Notes under the pieces: model-generated | Told to the model about the DNA's origin: nothing | What the model saw: only the letters and a program-made list of their open reading frames with translations | The model's database searches: none | Shown here: one piece after another, positions 9,247 through 16,290 of the stretch | Position numbering within the stretch: position 1 is the first letter of the stretch | How the letters are laid out: each line of letters opens with the position of its first letter | NCBI GenBank assembly: GCA_003225295.1 | Contig: QHYZ01000076.1 | Location: 1-54,364 of the forward strand | Direction of reading: 5' to 3' | DNA from: Acidobacteriota bacterium | GTDB lineage: Bacteria > Acidobacteriota > Terriglobia > Acidiferrales > UBA7541 | Length of the DNA stretch: 54,364 bases | Position numbers and translations under genes: made by a program

Positions 9247-10563
9247 CTAAGGAACTGCCGCACATGGAGAGGCCAGTGAAGAATCAGTGATGCCTGGCGC
9301 GGTTGCTACCGCTTTCAGCTGTTGCAGTTGCGTCTGGACTTTGGCCCAGGCCTTGGCGTTGCGCTTCGTCGCATAAGGGGCATCCGGTTCGGCGAAGAAG
9401 TGCGAGAGTTCCGCCTTCACCCCGGGCGTGGCACCCACAAAGTTCTTTTCCGCGAGTTTGTCCAGCAATCTGGCGTGCGCTTCATCGTTCAAACGGTATT
9501 TCCCGGGACCGGTGCTCTCTCCAACATCGAAATTATCGTTCGGCAAATCGATGCGGCCCTCGCGGATACCCGTCAGCAACTTGCGGTAGCGGTCGAGCGT
9601 GGCATTGAAACTGGCTTCAAACATCTGTTCGGTCTGGGGCGTAGGCGTCTTGAACTGCAAGACCTTGAGCGGACCGAACTTCGGAATCAAGGTAAAGAGA
9701 AACGCAAGAAAACGCTCGCCCGGACTTGGCTTGCGATAGTCCTTGCCCCATTCGCGTTCATAATTTGATCGCGACAGATTGAACAGAAACTTTCTCTTCG
9801 TGGCGTTCGGAATGTCGTCCTTAATCTCGTCTTTCTTCAGGTGCCAGGCGATTCGAGTGGCTTTCGGAATGAGCTTGCTGACATCGCGGCGGTAAGAATT
9901 GAGAACCTTGTCTTCGTTCACCAGCACATCTTTCAACTCCAGGCCATACACCTCCAGAAAAGCTTGCTCGAGAACCGGGCGAGAGACCTCGAATCCGATG
10001 AAGTCGTGATAGCTGTCCGGGGCGTAGCGTTCCCGCGCGATTTCGAGAACGTCAAAACCAAATTCGGTTTTCACATGGGCCAACCGACTGTCCTCAAAAG
10101 AAACGCTGTCGCCAAATCTCTTCCGCAGGCCGGGATACAGAATGGGAACGGCTCGGTTGGTGCCGAGGCGGTGACCGTCGTTGTCCGCGGCGCAGTGCGC
10201 GAGCGCACCGAGGGCGAAAGCGTACTCGTTTATATCTTTGGCGTCTCGCAGCAGAGCCTGGATGAAGTCACCACTGCGGATGTAATGCGTGAGGTCGCTG
10301 AAAAAGGGGCTGCCGTATGGGTAGTAGCCCATATCTTGAATGATGGCGCCGCCGTAGGCGTAGGCTTGTGCCCTGCTCAAATCCTCCTCGGTCGCCTGCG
10401 GGAATTTGTTCACCAGCAGCGGCCTGATGTGCGTCTCCCAAGCCGCATCGATGATGGCCTCATGGGCGAGGACTGCGTAGGCGTGAACGGGTGTTGGCAA
10501 CGCCAGCAGAATGACGATCAGGCAAACGAAGGTCGGATGAACGCGACTAAGCAGGCGAGACAT
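9247..10563 (-). CDS. Exported zinc-dependent phospholipase C/P1 nuclease-fold protein
   Basis: The 438-aa protein has a signal peptide (1-28, ending TPVHA) and a mature domain resembling the Zn_dep_PLPC family. Conserved potential zinc ligands are H34 (VLAHEAI), D77 (IIQDMGYYPYG), H93 (LTHYIRSGD), and H123, D127, H131 in ALAHCAADNDGHR. This spacing is characteristic of phospholipase C/S1-P1 nuclease trinuclear zinc sites. The C-terminal ~150 residues are helical and unrecognised. It is predicted to be periplasmic. Substrates could be phospholipid head groups or other phosphodiesters. It lies 65 bp downstream of the receiver-protease gene's neighbourhood on the same strand but has its own upstream gap. 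Confidence 0.8.
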   Translation of the reverse strand: MSRLLSRVHPTFVCLIVILLALPTPVHAYAVLAHEAIIDAAWETHIRPLLVNKFPQATEEDLSRAQAYAYGGAIIQDMGYYPYGSPFFSDLTHYIRSGDFIQALLRDAKDINEYAFALGALAHCAADNDGHRLGTNRAVPILYPGLRKRFGDSVSFEDSRLAHVKTEFGFDVLEIARERYAPDSYHDFIGFEVSRPVLEQAFLEVYGLELKDVLVNEDKVLNSYRRDVSKLIPKATRIAWHLKKDEIKDDIPNATKRKFLFNLSRSNYEREWGKDYRKPSPGERFLAFLFTLIPKFGPLKVLQFKTPTPQTEQMFEASFNATLDRYRKLLTGIREGRIDLPNDNFDVGESTGPGKYRLNDEAHARLLDKLAEKNFVGATPGVKAELSHFFAEPDAPYATKRNAKAWAKVQTQLQQLKAVATAPGITDSSLASPCAAVP

Positions 10564-10628
10564 GATTCTAGTGGGCCACGGAAGACTTCGTTTCGGCTCC
10601 AGGAATTAGAATAAAACAAAACGGGCCC

Positions 10629-12302
10629 TCACGGCTTGAGCAGTGGCTGGGCGAAACGAATCGGAACACCAAAATTCGAACCGCCAAAACCTTTGACGAC
10701 CGCGAATGTCACGCCAATCACCTCCCCCTCACGATTGATGAGCGGGCCTCCCGAGCTGCCGGCAGTGGTCTGCGCATCGTAGACAATTTTGTCCGGAAGA
10801 ACGTCGCCGATATGCCCCTGTGTAACCAGAGGGCGAATGAGTTTGCGGCGGAGAAGTTCGTCGACAACCTCTCTCGGTTTTCCGCCCGTGGTCTTGGCGA
10901 TGTCGTTCGCGGCATCTTCACCCGCGCGCGCGAGAATGGCGCTGATTCCCGTGGCGTAACCGAGGGAGAGCAGCGGCTGGCCACTGACGGCCGCTTCCTT
11001 GCTGGCATCCATTCTCAGGATCGGTTTTTTCAAACCAGATAAATCGCCTTTCAGCACCGCGAGGTCGGCCTCCTCGGAAATCTCGGAAATGCTGACGGGA
11101 ACGCCGGCAGCCGCGTCGGGGAAATAGGCGGTCAGCTCCGCGACGGCGGGATTAAGACCCTGGCTAGCAACTGAGGCCAGCTCGACGTTTTTCCACCAGG
11201 GTTGCGCCACGTGGTGATTGGTGAGAATACGGCCTTCGCTGGCGATGAATCCGGTGCCGAAGAAATCCGCGCGAACCTCGGGTGCACGGCCTTCGAGCGT
11301 ATAAACCGGGTTACCATCACTGTCGTGGAGTGGCTCGCCATCCGGATTGATCCCGCCATAACGCAGAGGGCGGCCGGAAGCCTGGTCGACGAAAGAGACG
11401 GATACATGCAGGAGGCACACACTTGGCGCATAGGCACGGATCACTTGTTCCGCGGATTGCGCCTCGGTCTCCACGCGTTTGAGCCGCATAGTCGTCTCGT
11501 CGAGCTGCTTCTGAAGTGTGGACACGTCGCCGGACCCAGCGCCGGAGATTTTCTGGCGCAGTTCATCCGACTGCTGCTTGAGCTGTTGCCTTTGCTCGAG
11601 AACATCGGATTGCCGAAGATCGGCGCGCGCGTTGCGCGCATCCGCCATCAATTGCTCTTGCCGGTGAGCGCCACGCTCGAGCTGGGCGATAACCGAGTAA
11701 GCACGGTTAGCTTCCTTGTCGGCGCGCCGGGAATAGAGAAGAAAGATCCCGGCGATTAGCATGGCAACGGCGAAGAGCACTGAAACGCCAATTTTCAAGG
11801 CCCGGCCCAGGGAAAAAGCATCGCGGGTCATCTTCTCGGTTACGGCGAGCGCCTGGAAAGCGGTCTGCGCCATTTCACGGCCTTCATCGGCGATGCGAGT
11901 CTTCTCCCGCAGCTCGTCAAAGGCATGTTTTTCTCTCAGTTGTACTCGCACGCGGGCAAGTAATTCCGCTGCCTCCCACGGCGAAGTAAGTACTTCGTCC
12001 GCGCCCAGATCGAGGCCACGCGCTCGCTCCGCTCCACCGCCCTGCGTGAGGAGAATCACACGCGTCCCCGCAGTGGCGGCATTGCCTTTGACTTCCGCCA
12101 GGGCATCGCAGCACTGGATGTCAGCAAGGTCGGCGGAGAGAAGCACAAGGTCGATGCTGGCATCTTGGACAAACTTGAATCCTTCCGCATGAGAAGACGA
12201 CACGGCCACGTCATAGCCGGCCGAACGCACCAATTCCTCAAGCAGGCGGCGCGAGGCCGAATCGGGATCGACAACCAGAATGCTTTGGCGTTTCGAGGGC
12301 AA
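10629..12302 (-). CDS. Pseudo-receiver / membrane-anchored trypsin-like serine protease fusion
   Basis: The 557-aa protein begins with a response-regulator receiver domain (~6-122), then one transmembrane helix (~171-190), a coiled coil (~195-290) and a trypsin-like (HtrA/S1C-type) protease (~295-555). The triad is H364 (LTNHHVA), D413 (EEADLAVLKG) and S517 (AGSSGGP). In the receiver, the phospho-acceptor aspartate is serine (S56 in DLVLLSADL). One acidic-pocket residue is proline (VVDPD, 11-15), and the conserved lysine is serine (LTSPW, S107). Phosphorylation is therefore unlikely. Topology should place the receiver inside and the protease in the periplasm. No PDZ domain follows. The TTG start is supported by CGGAGG 8 nt upstream. 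Confidence 0.85.
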   Translation of the reverse strand: MPSKRQSILVVDPDSASRRLLEELVRSAGYDVAVSSSHAEGFKFVQDASIDLVLLSADLADIQCCDALAEVKGNAATAGTRVILLTQGGGAERARGLDLGADEVLTSPWEAAELLARVRVQLREKHAFDELREKTRIADEGREMAQTAFQALAVTEKMTRDAFSLGRALKIGVSVLFAVAMLIAGIFLLYSRRADKEANRAYSVIAQLERGAHRQEQLMADARNARADLRQSDVLEQRQQLKQQSDELRQKISGAGSGDVSTLQKQLDETTMRLKRVETEAQSAEQVIRAYAPSVCLLHVSVSFVDQASGRPLRYGGINPDGEPLHDSDGNPVYTLEGRAPEVRADFFGTGFIASEGRILTNHHVAQPWWKNVELASVASQGLNPAVAELTAYFPDAAAGVPVSISEISEEADLAVLKGDLSGLKKPILRMDASKEAAVSGQPLLSLGYATGISAILARAGEDAANDIAKTTGGKPREVVDELLRRKLIRPLVTQGHIGDVLPDKIVYDAQTTAGSSGGPLINREGEVIGVTFAVVKGFGGSNFGVPIRFAQPLLKP

Positions 12303-12546
12303 GTTCGCGACCTCCGAGGCTTGGGATGTCCCGCCCGTGCCTTCCTTCGGCTTCGTCTTCCCTGCCGCGGCGCGCCGCAGGGCTGCACGAGGATATCGTG
12401 GACACTGTTCTGATGCGCGCCACGGGATTCTGACACAAACAATTTATCTGCGGAAATATGACCGATAAGCCCCACTACAAAAAGAGGGAGACCCGCTAGA
12501 GATACACTGCCTATCGTCGGGGGTCGAACAATCAGATGATGAAGAG

Positions 12547-13170
12547 CTAGTACTTGCGAAGGACGCCGATGACACGGCCCTGAATTTTGACGTCGTTCGC
12601 GGCAACCATGATGGGAGCCATTTCGGAATTTGCAGGTTGCAGACGGATCTTGCCGGCGCCTTCGCGATAGAAACGCTTGAGCGTCGCTTCTTCGCCTCCG
12701 ATCAGTGCCACCACGATGTCACCGGCATTGGCGACCTGGGTTTGCTCGCACACGACGAAGTCCCCGTCCAGGATGTGATCTTCGATCATGGAGCTGCCTT
12801 TGACCTGCAACACAAAGGAATTGCCGCCACGCGCAAAATCGCCCAGTGAGATCGTCTCGCGTTCTTCAACAGCTTCCAGAGGGCGCCCGGCCGCAATCCT
12901 TCCCACCAGGGGAAGCTCCTGCATCTTGCGATCACTTATCTGATCCTTGACCGACTTCGGCAATTGGACAATCTCGATCGAGCGACTTTGATTGTAGCCA
13001 CGGCGAATGAAGCCTTTTTTCTCGAGCGTAGTGATGTGCTTGTGCACGGTAGCCAGAGAGGTGAGCTTGAGGCCCTTGCCAATTTCTTCGAAGCTTGGCG
13101 CGTAACCGTGCTTGGTCTCAAATGCCACCAGGTAATCGAGGACTTCCTTTTGCCGTTTGGTCAGAGCCAT
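12547..13170 (-). CDS. lexA: LexA repressor
   Basis: This 207-aa SOS repressor and self-cleaving protease has an N-terminal winged helix (1-65; recognition helix around TSLATVHKHITTLEKKG). The cleavage site is A94-G95 in GRIAAGRP, followed by an S24 peptidase domain with nucleophile S127 (KGSSMIED) and general base K165 (EATLKRF). RecA filaments on single-stranded DNA trigger cleavage and derepression. The AT-rich promoter directly upstream carries a 17-bp direct-repeat box precisely between -35 and -10, indicating autoregulation. RecA itself is encoded 12 kb away in the same window. Confidence 0.96.
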   Translation of the reverse strand: MALTKRQKEVLDYLVAFETKHGYAPSFEEIGKGLKLTSLATVHKHITTLEKKGFIRRGYNQSRSIEIVQLPKSVKDQISDRKMQELPLVGRIAAGRPLEAVEERETISLGDFARGGNSFVLQVKGSSMIEDHILDGDFVVCEQTQVANAGDIVVALIGGEEATLKRFYREGAGKIRLQPANSEMAPIMVAANDVKIQGRVIGVLRKY

Positions 13171-13205
13171 GTGCGCGCCTCCCTTTGCAATTGTTTTCCA
13201 CAGGC

Positions 13206-13234
13206 ACTTTAGGCGAAAGGAAAGCGAACGTCAA
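13206..13234 (-). promoter_or_regulatory. lexA promoter with LexA-type box in the spacer
   Basis: Read on the minus strand, TTGACG (13229-13234) and TAAAGT (13206-13211) are separated by exactly 17 bp. The whole spacer is TTCGCTTTCCTTTCGCC (13212-13228), a direct repeat of TTCGC with an 11-bp period that fits the pattern GTTC-N7-TTTC. The same sequence occupies the spacer of the dinB-like gene at 33.6 kb, so it is the likely autoregulatory LexA operator. Confidence 0.8.
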
Positions 13235-13280
13235 GCTTCTTTTTTTCTTCGCGTTACCCGTGGCCCGTGGGGCCGTAAAG

Positions 13281-13300
13281 CCCCGGACTTAAGGCCGGGG
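13281..13300. repeat. Left-end subterminal hairpin of the IS
   Basis: CCCCGGACTTAAGGCCGGGG folds as a 6-bp stem with an 8-nt loop 23 nt inside the left boundary. In IS608-type elements TnpA recognises such imperfect palindromes as single strands. Confidence 0.75.
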
Positions 13301-13320
13301 ATATAAGGCCCCTTAAAATA

Positions 13321-13732
13321 TCAGCGCGGCTTCTCCTGCTGCTCGACATAACTTGAAGGTTGCCCGGGGGCGCCGCCGCAACGGGCGGCGAAATTGGAAG
13401 GCGACGACAGCACGCCTCGCCAATAGCGGCGCGCTAAGTCAGGTCGCTCCTGCTGGAGCATGCGACTGGAAGCGCCCTTGAGCGAGTTGACCAGCTTCGA
13501 GATGGCCACCAGCGGTGGATAGCGGACCACTCGGTGGACATGATGGTCTTCCCCATGCATCTCCGTCAGTGGGGATTCAAAGTCGGTCGAAACCTTCCTA
13601 AACAGCAGCCGCAGGCGGTCGACCGCGTCTCTGTCCAAGACCCACTTATCGATACTTGGTGATGAAGACCAAATGAACATGCCATCGAGAAACACAATGC
13701 CTGCCACGATTGAGTTCTTTACTGATCCCCAT
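13321..13732 (-). pseudogene. tnpA: Frameshifted TnpA (Y1 HUH transposase, IS200/IS605)
   Basis: The N-terminal piece starts at ATG 13732 and reads MGISKELNRGRHCV then WHVHLVFITKYR, up to a TAA at 13646-13648. The remainder continues one frame over from 13647 (KWVLDRDAVDRLRLLF) to the stop at 13321. A single extra base near 13648 explains the break. The catalytic features survive: the HUH motif in EDHHVHRVVRYPP, the KLVNSLKGASSRML helix, and the late tyrosine in SSYVEQQ. TnpA would excise and insert single-stranded IS DNA. As read, no full-length protein is made, so the copy is probably non-autonomous unless the base is a sequencing error. Confidence 0.85.
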
Positions 13733-13753
13733 GGACCAAAATATATTAAGACC

Positions 13754-14983
13754 ATGTTGAGACGGCAAGCCTACCGGTTCGAACTCCGGCCGAGCGGCCA
13801 GCAACTCCGCAACCTGCGGCAGTTCGCGGGGTCCTGCCGTTTCGTCTACAACAAGGCCTTAGCACTCAACACCGCACGCTACAACAAGAAAGAGAAACGC
13901 TTGGGCTATGCCGGACTGTGCGCCCTGTTGCCCAACTGGAAGAAGGAGCATCCGTTCCTGTCCGAGGTGCCCGCGCAAGCCTTGCAGCAAACCTTAAAGA
14001 ACCTGGAGCGCGGCTACACCAACTTCTTCGAGAAGCGCTCGGAGTTCCCAAAGTTCAAGAAGAAAGGTCAGCGCGAGAGTTTCCGGGTTCCGCAAGGCTT
14101 CGGTAACGGGCGGATCAAACTGCCGAAGATCGGTTGGCTGGGCTACCGCAAATCGCAGGAGGTGTTGGGTGAGGCTAAGAATGTCACCATCAGCGAGTCC
14201 TGCGGGAAGTGGTTCGTAGCCGTACAAACGGAGCGTGAAGTGGAAACCCCGTTGCACCGGTCAACCTCGGCGGTGGGACTGGATTGGGGAGTGGTTCGCT
14301 TGTATACCCTGTCGAACGGCGAATACCGAGAGCAGTGCCAGCCGCTCAAGAGGTGCTTGCCTAAGTTGGCGAAGTTACAGCGCCGTATGGCGCAGAAGAT
14401 CAAGTTTTCGCACAACTGGAAGAAAGCGAAAGCCGGTATCGCTAGGTTGCACCAGCGCATTGCCAACATCAGAAAAGAGTTTCTACATCGGTCCTCGAAC
14501 GAGATCAGCAAAAACCACGCGGTCGTGTTTGTCGAGGACCTGCAAGTAAGGAAAATGTGCAAGTCCAGCAAAGGCACGAAGGACCAGCCGGGGAAGCAGG
14601 TGGCCCAGAAGTCTGGGCTCAACCGCGCGATCCTGGACGGGAGTCCGTTCGAGCTGCGCCGTCAACTGCAGTACAAGACCGAGTGGAGGGGTGGTCTTTT
14701 CTACGCCGTGCCGCCGCAGAATACCAGCCGCACCTGCCCGGTAGTATGGGGAGGATGCGGTCAGGTATCGGCAGATAACCGCAAGACCCAGGCGAAGTTC
14801 GTATGCCTGAAATGCGGGCTGTCAGCCAATGCGGATTTCATCAGTGCGGTAAATATCCGAGAGGCGGGACTCGCCTCGCTAGCCTGTTCGCAACCTTCGC
14901 ATGCAGTAAGTGCGTCGTGGCAGGAACCCACCGAAGGTATCCATCGCTTAGGCGTGGAACCCGTAGGAATCCCCGGACTTTAG
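13754..14983 (+). CDS. tnpB: TnpB RNA-guided endonuclease (IS605 type)
   Basis: This 409-aa nuclease is related to Cas12 and is guided by an RNA from the IS right end. The N-terminal helix-turn-helix/WED-like part starts MLRRQAYRFELRPSGQQ. The RuvC residues are all present: D177 (VGLDWGV), E261 (VFVEDLQV) and D361 (ANADFISAVNI). The zinc ribbon has C328, C335, C351 and C354, but the first knuckle is CPVVWGGC, longer than the usual CPxC. The ORF runs to the right-end hairpin and its stop codon lies inside it. Full length and intact RuvC suggest an active enzyme. The divergent start lies 21 bp from that of tnpA. Confidence 0.92.
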   Translation: MLRRQAYRFELRPSGQQLRNLRQFAGSCRFVYNKALALNTARYNKKEKRLGYAGLCALLPNWKKEHPFLSEVPAQALQQTLKNLERGYTNFFEKRSEFPKFKKKGQRESFRVPQGFGNGRIKLPKIGWLGYRKSQEVLGEAKNVTISESCGKWFVAVQTEREVETPLHRSTSAVGLDWGVVRLYTLSNGEYREQCQPLKRCLPKLAKLQRRMAQKIKFSHNWKKAKAGIARLHQRIANIRKEFLHRSSNEISKNHAVVFVEDLQVRKMCKSSKGTKDQPGKQVAQKSGLNRAILDGSPFELRRQLQYKTEWRGGLFYAVPPQNTSRTCPVVWGGCGQVSADNRKTQAKFVCLKCGLSANADFISAVNIREAGLASLACSQPSHAVSASWQEPTEGIHRLGVEPVGIPGL

Positions 14984-15020
14984 GCCGGGGAGGAGGTCAA
15001 AAACATTCGATGGATGACTC
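14860..15020 (+). ncRNA. Predicted omega RNA (reRNA) of TnpB with guide
   Basis: In IS605-family elements the TnpB guide RNA comprises the 3' end of tnpB plus the right-end hairpin as scaffold, followed by ~16-20 nt of flanking DNA as guide. The scaffold end is fixed by the hairpin 14971-14990 and the TCAA at 14997-15000. The predicted guide is 15001-15020 (AAACATTCGATGGATGACTC). The 5' limit given is only an estimate from typical sizes. The transcript-adjacent motif expected for cleavage is the left flank TTAC. Confidence 0.5.
14971..14990. repeat. Right-end subterminal hairpin of the IS
   Basis: CCCCGGACTTTAGGCCGGGG repeats the left-end hairpin with one change. It overlaps the tnpB stop codon (14981-14983) and lies 10 nt before the TCAA end. 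Confidence 0.75.
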
Positions 15021-16014
15021 TCGGAAACGCTCCGCCGCTGTTACTGTCGCAGCGGTCCTGGCCATCTTGGGCAGCCTCTTCCTTCTGCTGTGCTGTGCAG
15101 TCGTATTTTTCGGAATGCTGCTGGTCAAGCTGCCCAGCACCACGCCCGAAGTGCCCCCATTTATGAGAGACGGCTTGCTGGCCACCCAAGGACTTATGAT
15201 GTGTCTGTCCCTCTTTGGTATGGCTACCGGCATTGGGCTGTTCTATCTTCGCCAATGGGCGCGTATCTCCATCCTGATTTGGGGAGGGATGTCGGTCTTC
15301 GTCGGTCTGCTGGGGATCTCCATTGTATTTCTGATGTCGCTTTCTCCCACACCGCCGGCTCTTGATTTGTCCCCGGAGGGCATACAAGCGGTACGCTGGA
15401 TTTTGCTTATCGTTTACGGCATGCCGCTGCCGATTGGCATCTGGTGGCTGGTGCTCTTCAACCGCCAGACCGTCAAGACCCAGTTTGGGGGCCCGACCGT
15501 TGCTGTTGCCGTAGATCTTCCTCAGAAGCCAGCATGCCCTCTGGCCATCTCCGTGCTCGCCTGGTTTTATATCACTTCGATATTGAACCTGCTCTTCCTT
15601 CCCTTTCTTCCCTTCCGCGTGCCGATTTTCGTGTTCGGGCGCGTTCTCCTCGGAAGCGTGGGTTCAACAGTTCTGATACTGAGTTGCCTGGCTTTTTTCC
15701 TCGCCGGCATCGGCCTCTTGAAGCTTAAGCCGTGGAGTTACTCGCTGACCCTCGGCCTCCAGCTCTTTTGGCTGGCGAGCACGGTGGTAACCGTGCTAAG
15801 CCCAAACTACAACTCAGCGATGGATTCTTTTATGAAGGAAATGCAGGCGACGCTCCATCTGCCTGAAACACAATTCTCTCTCGCAAACTTCAGCCATCAT
15901 TACGGCTGGACTGTATTTCTGGCAATCCCATTCGCCGGCGCAATTCTCGGCTTGCTGGTTTACTATCGGCCGCGTTTCCTCGAAGCGGCCTCCAGGGCCG
16001 CGTCTCTATCCTGA
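15010..16014 (+). CDS. Multi-pass membrane protein of unknown function
   Basis: The 334-aa protein starts MDDSRKRSAAVTVAAVLAILG and has about eight hydrophobic segments arranged as two similar halves. Each half begins with a basic stretch followed by a conserved pattern (VAAVLAILGSLFLLLCC; ISVLAWFYITSILNLLF) and contains a LG.FYL/LAGIGLLKLKPW type segment. It resembles uncharacterised polytopic membrane proteins; no transporter signature is seen. The ATG at 15010 lies only 9 nt past the IS right end. The nearest SD (AGGAGG, 14991-14996) is inside the IS, 13 nt from the ATG. The original promoter and leader have been separated from the gene by the insertion. Confidence 0.75.
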   Translation: MDDSRKRSAAVTVAAVLAILGSLFLLLCCAVVFFGMLLVKLPSTTPEVPPFMRDGLLATQGLMMCLSLFGMATGIGLFYLRQWARISILIWGGMSVFVGLLGISIVFLMSLSPTPPALDLSPEGIQAVRWILLIVYGMPLPIGIWWLVLFNRQTVKTQFGGPTVAVAVDLPQKPACPLAISVLAWFYITSILNLLFLPFLPFRVPIFVFGRVLLGSVGSTVLILSCLAFFLAGIGLLKLKPWSYSLTLGLQLFWLASTVVTVLSPNYNSAMDSFMKEMQATLHLPETQFSLANFSHHYGWTVFLAIPFAGAILGLLVYYRPRFLEAASRAASLS

Positions 16015-16051
16015 TAGCTCTCTTCTGAAATGCTTTGTGGACAAGGGAATC

Positions 16052-16198
16052 TCAATTCACTCGGGCATCAAACTCGTAGTTCGCGGCGCGTCTTTCCCGA
16101 TAGGACACATGGGCTAGCAGGGGATTCTCGCCCTGCGGTGCGCTATCCAGTGTGATATCCTTAAGAGACGGCTCCTGGCGGGCTGCCTTAGAAGCCAT
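16052..16198 (-). CDS. 48-aa small protein of unknown function
   Basis: A compact ORF reads MASKAARQEPSLKDITLDSA, then PQGENPLLAHVSYRERRAAN, then YEFDARVN. Its composition is that of a soluble protein with balanced charges (many K/R and D/E), unlike the biased shadow frames nearby. The SD is weak (GAGGCGG about 13 nt upstream). It is transcribed away from korA, 92 bp from its start. The ORF is too short for routine calling. I do not recognise a family; reality is supported only by composition and by its fit to an otherwise empty 276-bp gap. Confidence 0.45.
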   Translation of the reverse strand: MASKAARQEPSLKDITLDSAPQGENPLLAHVSYRERRAANYEFDARVN

Positions 16199-16237
16199 CG
16201 TTATCAGCGCGCCGCCTCATACCTATGATTGAGCCGC

Positions 16238-16261
16238 ACTCCCCCCGGGGTAGGGGGGAGT
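16238..16261 (+). promoter_or_regulatory. Hairpin in the korA leader
   Basis: ACTCCCCCC (16238-16246) and GGGGGGAGT (16253-16261) are perfect 9-bp arms around a 6-nt loop, ending 29 nt before the korA ATG and 12 nt before its SD (GGAGG, 16274-16278). It is too close to the start and lacks a T run, so it is not a terminator. It may stabilise the leader or bind a regulator. Confidence 0.5.
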
Positions 16262-16290
16262 TCATTGATTAGCGGAGGCCTGGGACAAGA

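Larger units (their letters stand above)
13258..15000. mobile_element. IS608-like IS200/IS605 element
   Basis: This 1743-bp element carries divergent tnpA (pseudogene) and tnpB. It is flanked on the left by TTAC (13254-13257) and ends on the right with TCAA (14997-15000), the left and right cleavage tetranucleotides known for IS608. A CCCCGG/CCGGGG hairpin lies near each end: 13281-13300 on the left and 14971-14990 on the right, 19 of 20 bases identical. The right hairpin stops 10 nt from the TCAA end. There are no terminal inverted repeats and no target duplication, as expected for single-strand peel-and-paste transposition. It sits between lexA and the membrane-protein gene at 15010. Confidence 0.85.
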
